A program made the position numbers and the translations under genes. From Psychrobacter immobilis (lineage in GTDB: Bacteria > Pseudomonadota > Gammaproteobacteria > Pseudomonadales > Moraxellaceae): DNA of 64,000 nt. Under the pieces are notes generated by a model. It made no database searches and was not told the DNA's origin. It saw only the letters and a list, made by a program, of their open reading frames with translations. How positions within the stretch are numbered: the first letter of the stretch is position 1; every line of letters starts with the position of its first letter. Where the stretch lies: positions 1 to 64,000 of the forward strand of contig CAJHAA010000012.1 in NCBI GenBank assembly GCA_904846265.1, in the 5' to 3' direction. Below, one piece after another: positions 15,914-27,842 of this stretch.

Positions 15914-15948
15914 ATTGACGGTATAAATAAAAAGCTGCTTAATTTATA

Positions 15949-16965
<1,017 letters not shown>

Positions 16966-17111
16966 TCATTAGATTTTAGTCATTGTTATTTATCAGCTTG
17001 ATTAAATAAGCTGTTTTGAAGCATATTTTTTTATAGAACGGACATTAATAAGTGGGTAAAAATATGTGCAAGCTAATTTCTCTACTATAACTAAAAGCGC
17101 CTTACAAAAGC

Positions 17112-17143
17112 AAAAAGCCCTACCAAGTCGGTAGGGCTTTTTG
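17112..17143 (-). terminator. Terminator of the efflux operon
   Basis: AAAAGCCCTACC/GGTAGGGCTTTT has a five-base loop and lies 53 bases after the outer-membrane channel stop, with flanking T-runs in both directions. Confidence 0.9.
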
Positions 17144-17195
17144 TACTTATCGACTATCAATGTGAAGGAAATCACCTCACACTATTTATGAGTGT

Positions 17196-19007
17196 TTAAG
17201 GCTCAACGATCTGCGTGACCGGTACTTGATCAACGCTGGATTCGTTATAAGTCGTCTGTTTGGTAACGACTCCTACGGCAGCATCTTTTTTGCCATCATT
17301 ATTGACATCAACGACAGCGGTTGGCTCAAAGGTGGCCGTTTCCGAGGGTTGCGCTTGTTTAATGGCGTTTGCTTCTTGTGTAGAAGCAACTCGCGCTGAG
17401 CTAGCCGCATCGATAGCATTCGCCGCTTTTGCTTTATTGCTATTGGCAGGTAGATTCACTAGTTGCACTAAGTTTTTATGCGGTACAGGAATCGCCGTTG
17501 GTACATCCAGATTAGCACCGCCACCCAGCACTTGGTATAGCTCAACTTGGCTCACAATTTTTTGTAGCTCTAAATCCAAAATACCTTGCTGCGTTGAGAA
17601 CAATGAACGCTGTGCATCTAGCACATCTAGATAGTTGGCAATACCTGCTTTAAAGCGTGCATCTGCTATCTGGAACGTTTGTTCAAAGTTATCTTGTAGA
17701 CGGTATTGTGCTTCGAGCTGCTCACCCAATGTGGCTCGTGTCGCGAGTACGTCTGACACTTCACGGAACGCAGTTTGGATAGATTTCTCATAGCCTGCGA
17801 GCGTTTGTTCACGCTCAATCTTAGCCACATCATAATTGGCGTCTAAGCGACCAGCGTCAAAGATAGGCACGCTAATGCTTGGACCAAACGACCAACCGAC
17901 AGCGCCGCTTTTGAATAAGTCATCTAAACTGCCGCTACTAACCCCAATGCTACTGGCTAAGCTGATAGACGGGAAATAAGACGCGCGTGCCACTTCAATA
18001 TTGGCTCCAGCGGCTTTTAGGTTGTATTCTGCTTGCAGTACATCTGGGCGATAACGTAGCAACTCACTTGGTAAGCCTGCACTAAATATCTGCTGGCTAG
18101 TGATGTTGCTGACTGCTGGTGTTGGAATTAAATTGGTTGGAATCGGTCCACCCACCAAGAATTGCAAGGCGTTACGTGATTTTAAAATGCTGCTTTGTGC
18201 CCGTAGGACAGCAAGTTTGGCATTTTCTAATGACGCACTGGCTTGCAAAGATGGCAGCTTCGGATCAATGCCTGCTTCAAAGCGTTTATCAGCGATAAAC
18301 AAGGACTTTTCACGACTCTCAACCGTGGCTTCTGCCAGCTTTAACTGCGCTAAGCTATAGCTCAAGTTGGCATAGCTCTGAGCGATGTTACTAATCAAGC
18401 TGATTTGGGTCGAATCTTTGGCCGCTGTAGTGGCTAAGAAATTCTGTAGCGCTTGATCTTTTAAGCTAGCAATTTTACCCCAAAAGTCCAACTCGTAATT
18501 AGCCAAGCCGAGGTTGACGTTATAGCTACTATTGGGATTTTTATCGGTTCTATTTTGTGCTTGACGCGTGTATCCACCATTACCATTAATCGCTGGTAGA
18601 TCATTAAGATCAGTAATTTGATACTGTGCGCGTGCTTTCTCGATTGCTAAACGAGCACTCTCAAAATCTTTGTTGTTCTCTAACCCTAAAGCAATCAAGC
18701 CCTTTAAACGCTCGTCACTATAAAAATTCTGCCAGCGTTGACCCGCAATACTTACTTGATCAGCGCTACTAACCGTTTCTTTATCGAATGCCCCATAGGT
18801 TTGTTCGATAGGGATATTTGGCTCAGCAAGCACAGGGCGCATATCTGCTTTTGGAATCGTGTTACAAGCAGCCATGCTCATCGCTAAAACGGTCAAGCCG
18901 ATTAGGCGACCAGCATTTCTGCGCATATGTGAGCCCGCTGGTTGCGCAGTGATAGCAATGTTTGCTACCGCTGCTGAGTTGGTGTTATATGTTTTCTGAG
19001 CACTCAT
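17196..19007 (-). CDS. RND efflux outer-membrane channel lipoprotein (OprM/AdeK-like)
   Basis: The TolC-like exit duct of a tripartite pump. The 603-residue protein has a lipobox MAAC (Cys48); two OEP repeats follow, with family motifs [20 protein letters not shown] and [14 protein letters not shown]. The start overlaps the permease stop (ATGA), implying coupling, though the in-frame ATG at 18926 nearer the signal peptide is possible. After the conserved core (about residue 500) there is a further 100-residue Ala/Ser-rich tail containing DVNNDGKKD, a DxNxDGxxD calcium-binding loop pattern. OprM and AdeK lack such a tail as far as I know. Confidence 0.93.
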   Translation of the reverse strand: MSAQKTYNTNSAAVANIAITAQPAGSHMRRNAGRLIGLTVLAMSMAACNTIPKADMRPVLAEPNIPIEQTYGAFDKETVSSADQVSIAGQRWQNFYSDERLKGLIALGLENNKDFESARLAIEKARAQYQITDLNDLPAINGNGGYTRQAQNRTDKNPNSSYNVNLGLANYELDFWGKIASLKDQALQNFLATTAAKDSTQISLISNIAQSYANLSYSLAQLKLAEATVESREKSLFIADKRFEAGIDPKLPSLQASASLENAKLAVLRAQSSILKSRNALQFLVGGPIPTNLIPTPAVSNITSQQIFSAGLPSELLRYRPDVLQAEYNLKAAGANIEVARASYFPSISLASSIGVSSGSLDDLFKSGAVGWSFGPSISVPIFDAGRLDANYDVAKIEREQTLAGYEKSIQTAFREVSDVLATRATLGEQLEAQYRLQDNFEQTFQIADARFKAGIANYLDVLDAQRSLFSTQQGILDLELQKIVSQVELYQVLGGGANLDVPTAIPVPHKNLVQLVNLPANSNKAKAANAIDAASSARVASTQEANAIKQAQPSETATFEPTAVVDVNNDGKKDAAVGVVTKQTTYNESSVDQVPVTQIVEP

Positions 19008-22000
19008 TGTGTATTGTCTCCAAAGCTTGCAGGCTGATAATTCTCAGAAGGCGTTGGGTTTTGCGGGTCAGGCGTACTATTATCATCATCTTTATCATTT
19101 GGTTTATTATTCTCGTATTTGTACGGGAACATACTACGTACCCAAATATAAAACATGGGAATAAAGAAGATACCTAACAATGTCGCGGTCACGACGCCAC
19201 CTAGTACACTGGTACCAATGGCATTTTGACTGCCTGAACCAGGACCTGTGGCGATAAATAATGGCACAACACCTAGTCCAAAGGCAAGCGAGGTCATGAT
19301 AATCGGGCGCAAACGTTGACGCGCGGCTGTCATAACGGCTTCTCTCAGACTATAGCCTTCCTCTTGGTGCTCTTTTGCAAACTCAATAATTAAGATAGCA
19401 TTTTTAGCGGATAGACCAACGACTGTGAGTAGACCTACCTGCAAATAAATATCGTTATTAAAGCCACGTAGCCAAGTAAAGATGACTGCACCTAATACCC
19501 CAAGTGGAATGACCAATAGCACAGAGAAGGGGATAGACCAGCTTTCATACAAGGCTGCTAGACATAAGAATACCACCAAGATTGAAAGCGCGTATAGCAT
19601 CGGCGCTTGTGCACCTGACTTTTGCTCTTCAAGTGACATACCCGTCCACTCATAGCCCACACCTTCAGGCAGATTCTCCATCATTGCTTCCATCGAACTC
19701 ATCGCTTCACCCGTACTTAGACCAGGTGCAGCACTCCCTTGAATATTCATCGATGGTAAGCTGTTATAACGGGTCAGACGCGGTGAGCCAGATTGCCATT
19801 CGCTGCTAGAGAACGCATCAAATGAAATCATTTCACCTACATCGTTGCGTACATACCATTTAGCAATATCTTCAGGATTGGTACGGCTGCTTGGTTCACC
19901 TTGAACAAAGACGCGTTTAATACGCCCGCGATCGACGAAGTCATTAATATAACTTGAGCCCCAAGCGGTAGAAATAACGCTATTAATACTAGCAAGTGAC
20001 AAGCCATAAGCAGCGGCCTGCTCTTGATTAATATTTACTTTTAACTGCGGTGCATCTTCTTGACCATTTGGACGAACGCCCGCGACTTTGTCGTTTTGCG
20101 CAGCCATGCCAAGCAGCATATTACGTGCTTCGAGTAGACCCTCATGTCCAAGGTTACCCGTGTCTTGAATCATTAAGTCAAAACCACTGGCGTTACCAAG
20201 TTCGGTAATGGCTGGCGGTACAATCGCAAATACTTGTGCTTCATTTAGCTGGGTAAAGAAGTAACCCATGGCGCGATCAGCGACAGCCTGTGCAGTGTTT
20301 TCTTCACCAGGACGATCAGCCCAATCCGATAAACGTACAAAGGCCAGTCCCATATTCTGCCCTTGTCCTGCAAAACTAAAACCTGCGATCGTAAAGACTG
20401 AAGCGATATTATCGCCTTCTTGGGTACTGTAATAATCACTGACTTTATCGAGCACTTCTTGCGTTTCATCAAGCGTCGCACCAGCAGGTAACTGAACCAA
20501 GGTAAACATAATACCTTGATCTTCTTCTGGTAAGAACGAGCCGGGAATACGTAAGAATACCACTGCCATAATACCGATAATGGCAGCATAAAGAATTAAG
20601 TATAGCCACTTCAAGCGGAAACTTTTGCCAACTAAATTCTCGTAACTACGGCTGACTTTATAAAACGAGCGGTTAAACCAACCAAAGAAGCCTTTTTGCT
20701 CTTCTGTATTACCTTTATCATGGCTCTTGCTACGCTTGAGTAAGGTCACACAAAGGGCAGGGGTAAAAATAAGCGCTACTAAGGCCGATAGCACCATACT
20801 GGTAATCAAGGTGATAGAGAACTGACGATAAATCACACCTGTTGAGCCACCGAAGAATGCCATCGGTACGAATACGGCAGAGAGAATCAGCGCAATACCA
20901 ATAACGATTTTACTAATCTCGCCCATCGATTGTACGGTAGCATCCTTAATAGAGATATCAGGATCTTCTTCCAAGATACGCTCGACGTTTTCGACCACGA
21001 CGATCGCATCATCGACCAATAGACCGATGGATAGTACCATGGCAAACATGGTCAAGACGTTAATACTAAAACCAGCGATGTAAAGTACAGCGAAGGTGCC
21101 AAGTAGTACGACAGGTACGGCAAGAGTAGGAATGATAGTCGCACGCCAGTTCTGTAAGAAAACGAACATGACGATAAATACGAGAACAATTGCCTCAAGC
21201 AGTGTCATAACCACTTGTTCGATAGACAAGCGCACAAATGGTGTGGTGTCATAAGGGATAACGGATGTTAGACCTGCTGGGAAGTTTGCTTCCAGCTCTG
21301 CCATACGAGCCCCAACGGCTTCACGAGTTTCCAGTGCGTTTGCACCACCTGCCAATGAAATACCAAGACCAGCTGCTTCTTTACCATTGTATAGCGACAC
21401 TACGCCGTAGTCTGCACTACCAATCTCAACCTCTGCGACATCACCTAAACGCACTTTTGCGCCAGCAGTATCGGTTTTTAATAGAATGTTTTTAAATTCA
21501 TCAGGCGTTTGTAGGTAGCTTTGAACTGTGACAGTCGCATTGATAACCTGTTGACTGGTATCAGCAGGTGCTTGACCTAGCTGACCAGCAGATACTTGGG
21601 CGTTTTGTGCACGTACTGCCTCAACCACATCCGCTGGCACCATGTTATAGCTACGTAAGCGCGCCGGATCTAACCAAATGCGCATGGCATAAGCAGAACC
21701 AAAAACTTGTACTTCACCAACACCTTCCACACGGCTTAACTGGTCAACAACGTTTGAGTTGACATAATCGGCGATATCCGCACGATCCATGCTGCCATCT
21801 TCAGAAATAAAACCTTGCACCATTAAAAAGCTGCTAGAGGATTTATTAACGTTGACGCCTTGACGCTGTACCGACTCGGGTAGTGAGCTCATGGCAGCTT
21901 GGAGTTTGTTCTGTACCTGTACCTGTGCAGTATCAGAATCCGTACCATTTTCGAAAGTGAGCGTAATGGATGCAGCACCATTCGAGGAGCTCGATGACGA

Positions 22001-22234
22001 CATATACATCAGACCATCAAGACCCTTCATGCGTTGCTCAATAATCTGCACGACTGAATCTTCAACCGTCTGAGCATTAGCACCAGGATAGCTTGCGCTG
22101 ACTGAAATCGTCGGTGGTGCAATACGTGGATACTGCTCAATCGGTAAGTTAATGACCGATATCACCCCGATGAGCATGACTAAAATAGCCATAACCCATG
22201 CAAAAATAGGGCGATTAATAAAAAAACGTGACAT
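19004..22234 (-). CDS. RND efflux permease, HAE1 family (AcrB/MexB/AdeJ-like)
   Basis: The inner-membrane proton/drug antiporter. The 1076-residue protein has twelve membrane helices, the typical start [14 protein letters not shown], and the proton-relay pair of Asp in [17 protein letters not shown] (about 410). Other hallmarks are [22 protein letters not shown] and [18 protein letters not shown]. The last 40 residues form a hydrophilic Asp/Asn/Pro-rich cytoplasmic tail. It lies 34 bases after the adaptor gene and overlaps the channel gene by four bases. Probable substrates are diverse drugs, dyes and detergents; AdeIJK or MexAB-like intrinsic resistance is the nearest analogy. Confidence 0.96.
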   Translation of the reverse strand: MSRFFINRPIFAWVMAILVMLIGVISVINLPIEQYPRIAPPTISVSASYPGANAQTVEDSVVQIIEQRMKGLDGLMYMSSSSSSNGAASITLTFENGTDSDTAQVQVQNKLQAAMSSLPESVQRQGVNVNKSSSSFLMVQGFISEDGSMDRADIADYVNSNVVDQLSRVEGVGEVQVFGSAYAMRIWLDPARLRSYNMVPADVVEAVRAQNAQVSAGQLGQAPADTSQQVINATVTVQSYLQTPDEFKNILLKTDTAGAKVRLGDVAEVEIGSADYGVVSLYNGKEAAGLGISLAGGANALETREAVGARMAELEANFPAGLTSVIPYDTTPFVRLSIEQVVMTLLEAIVLVFIVMFVFLQNWRATIIPTLAVPVVLLGTFAVLYIAGFSINVLTMFAMVLSIGLLVDDAIVVVENVERILEEDPDISIKDATVQSMGEISKIVIGIALILSAVFVPMAFFGGSTGVIYRQFSITLITSMVLSALVALIFTPALCVTLLKRSKSHDKGNTEEQKGFFGWFNRSFYKVSRSYENLVGKSFRLKWLYLILYAAIIGIMAVVFLRIPGSFLPEEDQGIMFTLVQLPAGATLDETQEVLDKVSDYYSTQEGDNIASVFTIAGFSFAGQGQNMGLAFVRLSDWADRPGEENTAQAVADRAMGYFFTQLNEAQVFAIVPPAITELGNASGFDLMIQDTGNLGHEGLLEARNMLLGMAAQNDKVAGVRPNGQEDAPQLKVNINQEQAAAYGLSLASINSVISTAWGSSYINDFVDRGRIKRVFVQGEPSSRTNPEDIAKWYVRNDVGEMISFDAFSSSEWQSGSPRLTRYNSLPSMNIQGSAAPGLSTGEAMSSMEAMMENLPEGVGYEWTGMSLEEQKSGAQAPMLYALSILVVFLCLAALYESWSIPFSVLLVIPLGVLGAVIFTWLRGFNNDIYLQVGLLTVVGLSAKNAILIIEFAKEHQEEGYSLREAVMTAARQRLRPIIMTSLAFGLGVVPLFIATGPGSGSQNAIGTSVLGGVVTATLLGIFFIPMFYIWVRSMFPYKYENNKPNDKDDDNSTPDPQNPTPSENYQPASFGDNTQ

Positions 22235-22268
22235 AGTATATTCCTAGTCTTCCTATCTTTGAATGGAA

Positions 22269-23666
22269 TTAGTTAGCGGTAGACTCTGCTGGTTTCTGAG
22301 CAGTGGCATCTTTGCTAGCTGGCTTATCCATCGCTTTAGCAGCTTGCGGCGGCGTCTGGGCATTAGGGGCACCTTCTTTAGCTGGTGCTGGGTTTGGATT
22401 CTCTAATGGCTTAACGACCACCTCTTGTTCAGGCTTAACTTTTGAGCCGCCGATAACAACTATCTTGTCTCCTGCTTGTAAGCCGTCAGTGACAACCCAC
22501 TGGCCTTTATAAGTGCCATTAATAGTGACAGGACGTACTTGGATTTTATTATTTTCATCAACGATGTAAACTTGCGTCTCACTTTTTGGTGTACGCATTA
22601 CGGCGCTTTGCGGTACCAATGCAGCATTGGTAATCACGCTCTGTGTCAAACGTGCCGTCACATACATACCAGGCAGCAAGATATTATTGCTGTTAGGGAA
22701 AATAGCACGCAAGGTCACAGCGCCTGTTGATTCATCAACCTTTGCTTCAGATAAAGCAAGCTTGCCGCGTGCTGGGTAGACTGAGCCATCTTCTAATACC
22801 AACTCAACCGAGTTCATTCCTGCTTGTGCTTTGCCTTCAGCGATTTGCTGACGCAGTTTTAATAGCTCAGAGGATGATTGACTGATATCAACATAGATAG
22901 GATCCAAGCGTGAGATAGTCACCAGCGGATCAGCCTGACCTGCGCTGACCAAAGTACCAGCGGTGACACTAGAACGGTCAGTACGACCCGACAGCGGGGC
23001 ACGTACGATGGTACGGTTAAGATCTAGGTTGCTAGCATCTAACCCCGCTTGAGCAGTCTGAATGCCTGCTTTTGCACTTTCGATGCCTGCTTGTGTCTGT
23101 CCAACAGCGGCGGCCGCACTTTGTACCGCTGCTTGTGCAGTACGTACTTGTGTTTGTGCCTGCTCATACTGCTGCTTTGAGATGGCGTCGATGCTGACCA
23201 AGCCTTGTAAGCGCTGTAAATCATTTTGCGCTTGTGCCAATGATGCCTGACGGCTGGCTAGCTCGGCTTTTGCATTGGCATTATTTGCTTGTGCTGTCTG
23301 GTAATTTGCTTGTGCTTGTTGCACTGCTGCTTGACCACTGGTGACAGAAGAAGCGTAGTTATCAGTATTGATACGATAAAGTGGCTGGCCTTTTTTGACG
23401 TTGCCGCCTTCACGGAACAATACTTCGTCAATAACGCCATTAACTTGTGGGCGGACGTCGGCAGTCTGATAAGCCGTGGTACGTCCAGAAAAAGTCTGTA
23501 CTTGGGGTACAGTATCGAGCGTGACAGTCTGGACGTTAACAACCGCAGGCGGCATCTGCTGCTGTGCGGCATCTGCGCCAGCGGCGTCCTCGTTTTTGTC
23601 ACAGCCAATCAGTACAGCTCCAGATAGTACAGATGCTATTACAAGCGCAAGAGTAGAGTGCTTCAT
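22269..23666 (-). CDS. RND efflux periplasmic adaptor lipoprotein (AcrA/MexA/AdeI-like)
   Basis: The membrane-fusion protein linking permease and channel. I start at ATG 23664-23666 (GAGGA six bases upstream) rather than the TTG five codons earlier, giving 465 residues. The signal ends in LIGC, so it is lipidated. A barrel-sandwich/lipoyl half (ADVRPQVNGVIDEV) leads to a long Ala/Gln-rich coiled-coil hairpin (about 100-210), the second half (NRTIVRAPLSGRTDRS), then the beta-barrel and membrane-proximal domains. The tail after residue 400 is Pro/Ala/Lys-rich. It is the first gene of the operon; no local regulator gene was found. Confidence 0.96.
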   Translation of the reverse strand: MKHSTLALVIASVLSGAVLIGCDKNEDAAGADAAQQQMPPAVVNVQTVTLDTVPQVQTFSGRTTAYQTADVRPQVNGVIDEVLFREGGNVKKGQPLYRINTDNYASSVTSGQAAVQQAQANYQTAQANNANAKAELASRQASLAQAQNDLQRLQGLVSIDAISKQQYEQAQTQVRTAQAAVQSAAAAVGQTQAGIESAKAGIQTAQAGLDASNLDLNRTIVRAPLSGRTDRSSVTAGTLVSAGQADPLVTISRLDPIYVDISQSSSELLKLRQQIAEGKAQAGMNSVELVLEDGSVYPARGKLALSEAKVDESTGAVTLRAIFPNSNNILLPGMYVTARLTQSVITNAALVPQSAVMRTPKSETQVYIVDENNKIQVRPVTINGTYKGQWVVTDGLQAGDKIVVIGGSKVKPEQEVVVKPLENPNPAPAKEGAPNAQTPPQAAKAMDKPASKDATAQKPAESTAN

Positions 23667-24181
23667 CAATGTCCTCGGCAATAGGTATAAAATAAGTAAT
23701 GACAGTATAAAAAGTTTATCAATAAATCTAAGCGTATTGAATATAAAAATGAGTGTTAATTCTAATGATCTTTACTTTCTCGGCTAAGTTTGTTATTAAT
23801 AATATGAATTTAGCCAAACATCACTATTAGAACCTCTAATAGCGATATAAGTATCGGTTTAAGAATCTTAAGCATCAAAGCTGTAGCCAAACCACAACCT
23901 TGATTAGTAAAGTTAACGAGTAATTATAAACTATCGGGATAACCCCACAGTCAAGTAGTTGAGCGCAGGATTTATGGTTAGAAATCGTAATATCAGCTTT
24001 TGTGAATGCATTAAATGCTGTCATGGCAAGCGCCATCTTCATTAACAGCTAATGTACAGTCATACAACGGTCAATGAGAAATAATTGTAAACTTTTGTGA
24101 AAATAGCATAACCATATAGATTGTAAGGTCTTTAATTAATGATAAATAAGGTTTGCCAACAAAACAAAAACTTTAGCAACT
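23667..24181. other. Intergenic region upstream of the efflux operon
   Basis: About 500 bases with no supported gene. They should hold the efflux promoter, but there is no TetR- or MarR-type regulator gene and I could not pick a convincing operator. Confidence 0.5.
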
Positions 24182-24236
24182 ATTAACTGTGACCATTAAC
24201 ACAATTACTCATTAATGGTCTTTACCAACAGTTAAT
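24182..24236. repeat. Two-tier perfect inverted repeat after ispB
   Basis: ATTAACTGT (24182-24190) pairs with ACAGTTAAT (24228-24236), and directly inside it GACCATTAA (24191-24199) pairs with TTAATGGTC (24212-24220). The right arm has a seven-base bulge. It starts 44 bases past the ispB stop on the minus strand. A terminator role is possible, but the next T-rich stretch is not adjacent. Confidence 0.75.
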
Positions 24237-24279
24237 GGCTGCTAGCCGCAAGTATTGACAGCTGTTATGACGATACTGA

Positions 24280-25305
24280 CTACAGCAAGCGTGCGCTAGC
24301 CAATTCAGTCAATTGATATAAACCTGTGCGATAACGATTGTCAGGTAGCGTACTCAGTGCTTGTTGCGCCAGCTTGGTTTCTTCCCAAGCGCGTTGCTTA
24401 CAGTAATCTAATGATCCTGAGCGGCGCACTAACTCAATAAGTTGCTCAGCATTTGGTGTCTTTCCAGTTTGTACAGCCACACGCAACTGTTCATAGCCTT
24501 CGATGTCGCTGTCTTTTAGCAGCTCAAGCGCTTTGATGGTTGGCAGGGTTGGCTTGCCTTCAGCGAGGTCGTCTCCTAGGTTTTTGCCCATTACCTCACT
24601 ATCACCACTATAGTCGAGCACATCATCGATAATTTGAAAAGCATTGCCAAAGTGTTGACCAAAATCGCCTAAAGCCTGCATATACTCTATTCTGTCTTGT
24701 AAAATTGCAGCGCCCTGAGTGGCCATCATAAACAGCCGCGAGGTTTTACCATCAATAATGCGCAAGTAATCCTCTTCTGTCGCGGCAGGGTTATGCTGAT
24801 GCTGGAGCTGTAATACTTCGCCTTCAGCGATATCACAGGTGCCATCTGAGAATACTTGCAACAGTGGTAAGCTTTGGAAGCCAACTAATAAATTAAAGGC
24901 GCGAGCAATCAGATAGTCACCGACTAGTACCGCGGTGGCATTATCCCAAGTGGCATTAGCAGTCGGCTTACCACGGCGCTGTCCTGACTCATCAATCACA
25001 TCGTCATGAACCAAGGTCGCTGTATGCAGCATCTCAGTAATAGCGGCTAGATGCATGGCTTTTTCTGAGGGCTTGTCCTCAAACATGCGTGCACACAACA
25101 AGGTAATCAGCGGGCGCATGCGCTTACCACCAGCATTGATTACATGCTGTGAGACGCTCATTACCAGCTGAACTTTGGAATTAAGACTACCGAATACTTG
25201 CTTGTCCATAATCTCAAAATCATCCGCCACGATACTTTGAATATCAGCATAATTAGGCGTTGATTGAGTCATTGAATCTGTTTTATGTGAAGGGATGCTG
25301 GTCAT
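24280..25305 (-). CDS. ispB: Octaprenyl diphosphate synthase
   Basis: A trans-polyprenyl diphosphate synthase that makes the ubiquinone side chain from farnesyl diphosphate and isopentenyl diphosphate. The 341-residue protein has GGKRMRP (59-65), the first Asp-rich motif DDVID (101-105; a DDxxD), and the second DDVLD near 229. Its placement divergent from rplU-rpmA is the conserved gammaproteobacterial arrangement, which supports ispB over ispA. The first ATG lacks a good ribosome site; an in-frame ATG at codon 12 is an alternative. Chain length (C40) is inferred from context. Confidence 0.94.
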   Translation of the reverse strand: MTSIPSHKTDSMTQSTPNYADIQSIVADDFEIMDKQVFGSLNSKVQLVMSVSQHVINAGGKRMRPLITLLCARMFEDKPSEKAMHLAAITEMLHTATLVHDDVIDESGQRRGKPTANATWDNATAVLVGDYLIARAFNLLVGFQSLPLLQVFSDGTCDIAEGEVLQLQHQHNPAATEEDYLRIIDGKTSRLFMMATQGAAILQDRIEYMQALGDFGQHFGNAFQIIDDVLDYSGDSEVMGKNLGDDLAEGKPTLPTIKALELLKDSDIEGYEQLRVAVQTGKTPNAEQLIELVRRSGSLDYCKQRAWEETKLAQQALSTLPDNRYRTGLYQLTELASARLL

Positions 25306-25856
25306 AATAAATAGTCATATTAATAAGAATAAAGAGAATTTTTTATAGCCTTAGTTTTATAGATAGGTCAGGCATTATTTTCTATAATAGCATAGCTATG
25401 CCTTTAGATTGTGGGTTAAAACGTGCCTAAAACATCGCGCCTATCTTTTACATAAGATTTACTATATATAGAAATTGACATAAAAACTGTAAAAATTGGC
25501 TGAAATTCCACTAGAATTAATGGTCATTTATCGGCGATATCTAAGGTCCTTTAAGAGATATATAAAAGGCTGTAAGTCGCTGATTATATAAGTTATAATA
25601 GCCGCTATTATTATATAGTGTTTTTTTGTTGGAGTAGCATCTTGGATGCGCTCTTAATCAGCAGTAGATATAATAAAAAGTGAGGTGGTTATTCGTGTAA
25701 CTGCCTTACAAAAACCAGTTAAACAAGTGAGATAGACGGCTTGCTTTTATGAGCAAAAAGCCGTAAAATCTTGCCTTTAATTTTTCCCTGTCGTGTTCGT
25801 CGTAAAAGCGTTGGTATAACATCAGCCACGGCACACGGGTTAAACGGAGTCATACA
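25306..25856. other. Divergent promoter region and rplU leader
   Basis: A 551-base gap. A TATAAT at 25594-25599 is a candidate -10 for rplU. A hairpin in the leader (about 25735-25767) pairs ACGGCTT with AAGCCGT and is listed separately. No open frame was seen. Confidence 0.5.
25735..25767 (+). promoter_or_regulatory. Hairpin in the rplU leader
   Basis: GACGGCTTGC and GCAAAAAGCCGT can form a stem about 90 bases before rplU. Autoregulation of ribosomal protein operons through leaders is common, but this hairpin is only a structural observation. Confidence 0.35.
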
Positions 25857-26168
25857 ATGTACGCAGTAATCAAAACTGGTGGTAAACAGCACCGTGTAGT
25901 TGTCGATGAGTTGCTTAAAGTTGAACTACTAAAAGCAGAAACTGGCGCAACAATTAAATTCGAAGATGTGTTGATGATTGTTGACGGCGAGACTGTCAAA
26001 ATCGGTCAGCCTATCGTTGAAGGTGCTAGCGTTGAAGTTGAAGTGGTTGAACATGGTCGCGGCGAAAAAATTCGTATCGTTAAGCACAACCGTCGTAAGC
26101 ATTATCACAAAGAGCAAGGTCACCGCCAATGGTATACCTTGTTAAAAATCAAAGCTATTAATGCCTAA
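25857..26168 (+). CDS. rplU: 50S ribosomal protein L21
   Basis: A ribosomal large-subunit protein that contacts 23S rRNA. The length of 103 residues is standard. The start [14 protein letters not shown] and the C-terminal [13 protein letters not shown] are family hallmarks. A GGAG site precedes the ATG. It is the first gene of rplU-rpmA, with 91 bases between the two. Confidence 0.98.
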   Translation: MYAVIKTGGKQHRVVVDELLKVELLKAETGATIKFEDVLMIVDGETVKIGQPIVEGASVEVEVVEHGRGEKIRIVKHNRRKHYHKEQGHRQWYTLLKIKAINA

Positions 26169-26259
26169 TTATCCACTTAGCAATTACTGCTAAATAGTGC
26201 ACTAAATGCTTAAGAGTTATCGCATCAGCGATAAGTCAAATTAACAAGGAGATTTTCCC

Positions 26260-26517
26260 ATGGCACATAAGAAAGCTGCCGGTTCAAGCCGTAATGGTCG
26301 TGATTCAAACCCAAAAATGCTAGGCGTTAAAATCTTTGGTGGCCAAGCTATCACAGCTGGTAACATCATCGTTCGTCAACGTGGTACAGAATTCCACGCA
26401 GGCGAAGGCGTTGGCATGGGTCGTGATCATACTTTATTTGCACTGAATGACGGTGTAGTAAAGTTTGCGACCAAAGGTAAGTTCAACCGTCGTTATGTAA
26501 TGGTTGAAAGCGCATAA
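26260..26517 (+). CDS. rpmA: 50S ribosomal protein L27
   Basis: A large-subunit protein whose N-terminus reaches the peptidyl-transferase centre. The length of 85 residues is standard; [17 protein letters not shown] and [13 protein letters not shown] are diagnostic. There is no N-terminal extension of the Firmicutes type. AAGGAGA precedes the ATG. Two hairpins follow the stop. Confidence 0.98.
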   Translation: MAHKKAAGSSRNGRDSNPKMLGVKIFGGQAITAGNIIVRQRGTEFHAGEGVGMGRDHTLFALNDGVVKFATKGKFNRRYVMVESA

Positions 26518-26530
26518 TTGCCCATCTAGG

Positions 26531-26555
26531 TTATTTTAGTCAAAGACTAAAATAA
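26531..26555 (+). repeat. Perfect 11-bp hairpin after rpmA
   Basis: TTATTTTAGTC and its exact complement are separated by AAA. It has no T-run and lies just before the true terminator; it may protect the 3' end. Confidence 0.6.
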
Positions 26556-26564
26556 TCCGATGAC

Positions 26565-26605
26565 TAAAAGCCTCTGTTACCGTTTGGTAGTAGGGGCTTT
26601 TTTTT
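26565..26605 (+). terminator. Terminator of rplU-rpmA
   Basis: AGCCTCTGTTACC pairs with GGTAGTAGGGGCT, using G-T pairs, and is followed by eight T. Confidence 0.85.
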
Positions 26606-26967
26606 AGTTATTTTCGTAGGGGTTAAGGATGCTAAATTGGCTTTATGCTGCTAAACAATATTAGTAAATAACGTTAGAAAATAATGAATAGTCAAAAAAC
26701 TCACCATCCATGCGGTTTATTATTGTGTAGCCACTTATGATCACAAAAATGCTCAAAAGAGTAGTTACAAGCGTGTATGGCAGCGGTAGTAAAGATTGCA
26801 AATCATGACTAGGCGTGTAATAAAAAAACTGGCACACTGTTGTCATTGTTTATAAGCACCCGTTTTATGGTTGCTAGATAAATATTTATGGAAAACAAAA
26901 AATTTAATAAGATGTCTTATTTTAAAGCGACAATTTTTAAGCGATTATGCATTTTTAGAGAGGATTT
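26606..26967. other. Intergenic stretch before lolA
   Basis: 362 AT-rich bases that must contain the lolA promoter. No gene or strong structure was recognised. Confidence 0.45.
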
Positions 26968-27657
26968 ATGATGACTTTATTAACCAACAAAACAACTTTA
27001 AAACAAAAAATGATGAACGGTGCTTTAGCTGGTGTATTAATGACATCGCTTGGTGTTGCAGCCCCGATGATGGTATTGACACAATCAGCTACTGCTGCAC
27101 CAGCTGATAATTTGACCGCTGCCAAACGTTTAAACAAGCTGCTGACAAATACCAAAAGCATGACGGCTAACTTTAGCCAAACGACCAAAGGTGCCAACAG
27201 TGGTACTTTTACGGGTACGATGAGTGTACAACGCCCAAATAATTTCCGCTGGGAAACAAAGTCGCCATCACAGCAACTGATCGTCGCTAATGGTAACTCC
27301 ATGTGGGTTTATGACAAGGATTTAGAGCAAGCGACCAAGCAAAACGTTGACAGCCAAGTTGGCAATACACCAGCACTGCTGTTATCAGGCGACCCAAGCC
27401 AAATTGACAAGAATTTTAAAATTACCCAGCCATATGACAATAAAAATTACTACGTGCTGTACCCAAAATCAGACAGTGCCAGCTTTAAGAGCTTATCAAT
27501 GAGTTTTAGCGGTGGGAAGCCCGTAATGATGGTGCTAAATGACAGCCTTGGTCAAACCACTTCCATCAAATTCAGTAGTATCAAACTAAACCCAAGCATC
27601 AGTAGCAGTCAGTTTAAGTTTACGCCACCAAAAGGCGTTGATGTTATCAATCAATAA
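26968..27657 (+). CDS. lolA: Outer-membrane lipoprotein carrier LolA
   Basis: LolA carries lipoproteins through the periplasm from LolCDE to LolB. The 229-residue protein has a signal peptide ending near TQSATAAPA, then the LolA fold: MTANFSQTTK, PNNFRWETKSPSQQLIVANG and MWVYDKDLEQATKQ. AGAGGA precedes two adjacent ATG codons (26968 and 26971); either could be used. It is transcribed alone. Slightly longer than E. coli LolA because of the signal region. Confidence 0.95.
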   Translation: MMTLLTNKTTLKQKMMNGALAGVLMTSLGVAAPMMVLTQSATAAPADNLTAAKRLNKLLTNTKSMTANFSQTTKGANSGTFTGTMSVQRPNNFRWETKSPSQQLIVANGNSMWVYDKDLEQATKQNVDSQVGNTPALLLSGDPSQIDKNFKITQPYDNKNYYVLYPKSDSASFKSLSMSFSGGKPVMMVLNDSLGQTTSIKFSSIKLNPSISSSQFKFTPPKGVDVINQ

Positions 27658-27714
27658 TAGGCCGTTAGCAAGAGCCAATTATTAATGGCTAATCAACGGC
27701 TTTACTGATTAAAT

Positions 27715-27752
27715 AAAAAAGACAGATCCTATGCGATCTGTCTTTTTTTTTG
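27715..27752 (+). terminator. Terminator of lolA
   Basis: AAAAGACAGATC/GATCTGTCTTTT has a six-base loop and a long T-run. It can also serve the scpB end. Confidence 0.9.
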
Positions 27753-27842
27753 AATAAAGATTCTCTGTAGAATAATGCTAAATCTTTTCTATACTATGTT
27801 TTAATTGCTTAATGATTTTTAAAGGCTTCACGTTTTAAAGGC

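Noticed and set aside
22269..23681. Start of the efflux adaptor at TTG 23681
   Set aside because: ATG 23666 has GAGGA at the right distance and directly begins the lipoprotein signal.
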